Shown here: piece by piece, positions 4,875-5,180 of the stretch
Layout of the letters: every line of letters starts with the position of its first letter
Position numbering within the stretch: the stretch's first letter is position 1
Source of the DNA: CAVUUN01 sp964421755
GTDB lineage: Bacteria; Acidobacteriota; UBA6911; RPQK01
DNA length: 5,180 nucleotides
Assembly: GCA_964421755.1 (NCBI GenBank)
Contig: CAYQYP010000048.1
Span: 1-5,180 of the forward strand
Reading direction: 5' to 3'
The notes under the pieces: model-generated
The model's database searches: none
Told to the model about the DNA's origin: nothing
What the model saw: the letters and a program-made list of their open reading frames with translations, nothing else
Translations under genes and position numbers: made by a program

Positions 4875-5180
4875 ATGATTACAATAGGCATCACCTACCG
4901 CAGCGGTCTCCGCTGCCAGGCGACCCACGGACCCAGCGGTCAGACGATTTTCACGGACGCGCCCGTGGACAACCACGGAAAAGGGGAGAGTTTTTCGCCG
5001 ACCGATCTGGTCTCCACCGCCCTGGTTGCCTGCCTGGCAACCGTTATGGGAATCGTGGCCGAGCGGGAAGGTGTCGATCTCGAAGGCATGAAGATCACGG
5101 TGAGCAAGGAAATGATCGCCGACCCAAAAAGGCGCATTGCCCGGCTCACGACGCGCATCGAGATGCCGGTTCCGCTGACC
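4875..5180 (+). CDS. OsmC/Ohr-family peroxide-resistance protein, 5' part
   Basis: The ATG at 4875 opens a frame that is still open at the right edge; 102 codons are visible. OsmC/Ohr proteins are cytoplasmic thiol peroxidases that reduce organic hydroperoxides with a reactive Cys. The layout fits: an N-terminal beta-hairpin (residues 1-30), then GKGESFSPTDLVSTALVACL (35-54), the equivalent of the family's 'G.SP.ELL..AL..C' helix, with Cys53 as the likely peroxidatic cysteine, and then a strand plus KEMIADPKRRIARLTTRIEM (78-97), like the 'K...PRRI..i' segment of the family. The second (resolving) cysteine would lie beyond the window and cannot be checked. An extra Cys14 is present near the N-terminus. 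The ribosome binding site is weak (TTGAG at 4865-4869). It lies 176 bases after the methyltransferase, behind two repeat arrays, and is probably a separate transcription unit. Confidence 0.82.
   Translation, partial: MITIGITYRSGLRCQATHGPSGQTIFTDAPVDNHGKGESFSPTDLVSTALVACLATVMGIVAEREGVDLEGMKITVSKEMIADPKRRIARLTTRIEMPVPLT

Overview
The window is an ordinary-looking stretch of a diderm (Gram-negative) bacterial chromosome or metagenomic contig, GC-rich by eye. All supportable genes lie on the + strand. The diderm inference rests on a kinase of the WaaP/KdkA/InaA lipopolysaccharide-kinase type. Nothing fixes the phylum. The intergenic repeats recall those of large, repeat-rich soil or uncultured genomes, but that is only an impression. 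There are no rRNA or tRNA genes, CRISPR arrays, transposases or phage genes.

Layout: (1) Positions 1-623 hold the 3' part of a gene for a predicted beta-propeller protein of the phytase-like esterase / SdiA-regulated type; its 5' end is outside the window. (2) Positions 624-755 are a 132-bp foldback element. It has perfect 20-bp inverted ends built from GAATGCG heptamers, plus an internal hairpin followed by TTTTATT that looks like a terminator. (3) Positions 788-4698 hold four close-packed genes, probably one operon: a CaCA-family Na+/Ca2+-type antiporter, an AzgA-type NCS2 purine permease (GTG start, strong Shine-Dalgarno), a WaaP-like sugar/lipid kinase that overlaps or abuts the permease stop, and a short SAM-dependent methyltransferase 8 bp further on. 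(4) Positions 4699-4874 are a spacer with two separate tandem arrays: an 8-bp CTGACCGG array that already covers the methyltransferase stop codon, and a 7-bp GTCAGTN array that drifts into GCGCAGC. (5) Positions 4875-5180 hold the 5' part of an OsmC/Ohr-type peroxide-resistance gene that runs off the window.

How the genes may work together: the first two operon genes are inner-membrane transporters, for cations and for nucleobases. The last two form a kinase-methyltransferase pair that would suit modification of a surface glycan or glycolipid. The known bifunctional kinase-methyltransferase WbdD, which caps O-antigen chains with methyl phosphate, is the closest logic I can name; here the two activities would be on separate adjacent genes. 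This is a hypothesis, not a demonstrated system. The other points of interest are unusual residues in conserved motifs (antiporter alpha-1 repeat, permease substrate region, no lysine in the kinase N-lobe) and the short-period repeats that fill both long spacers.
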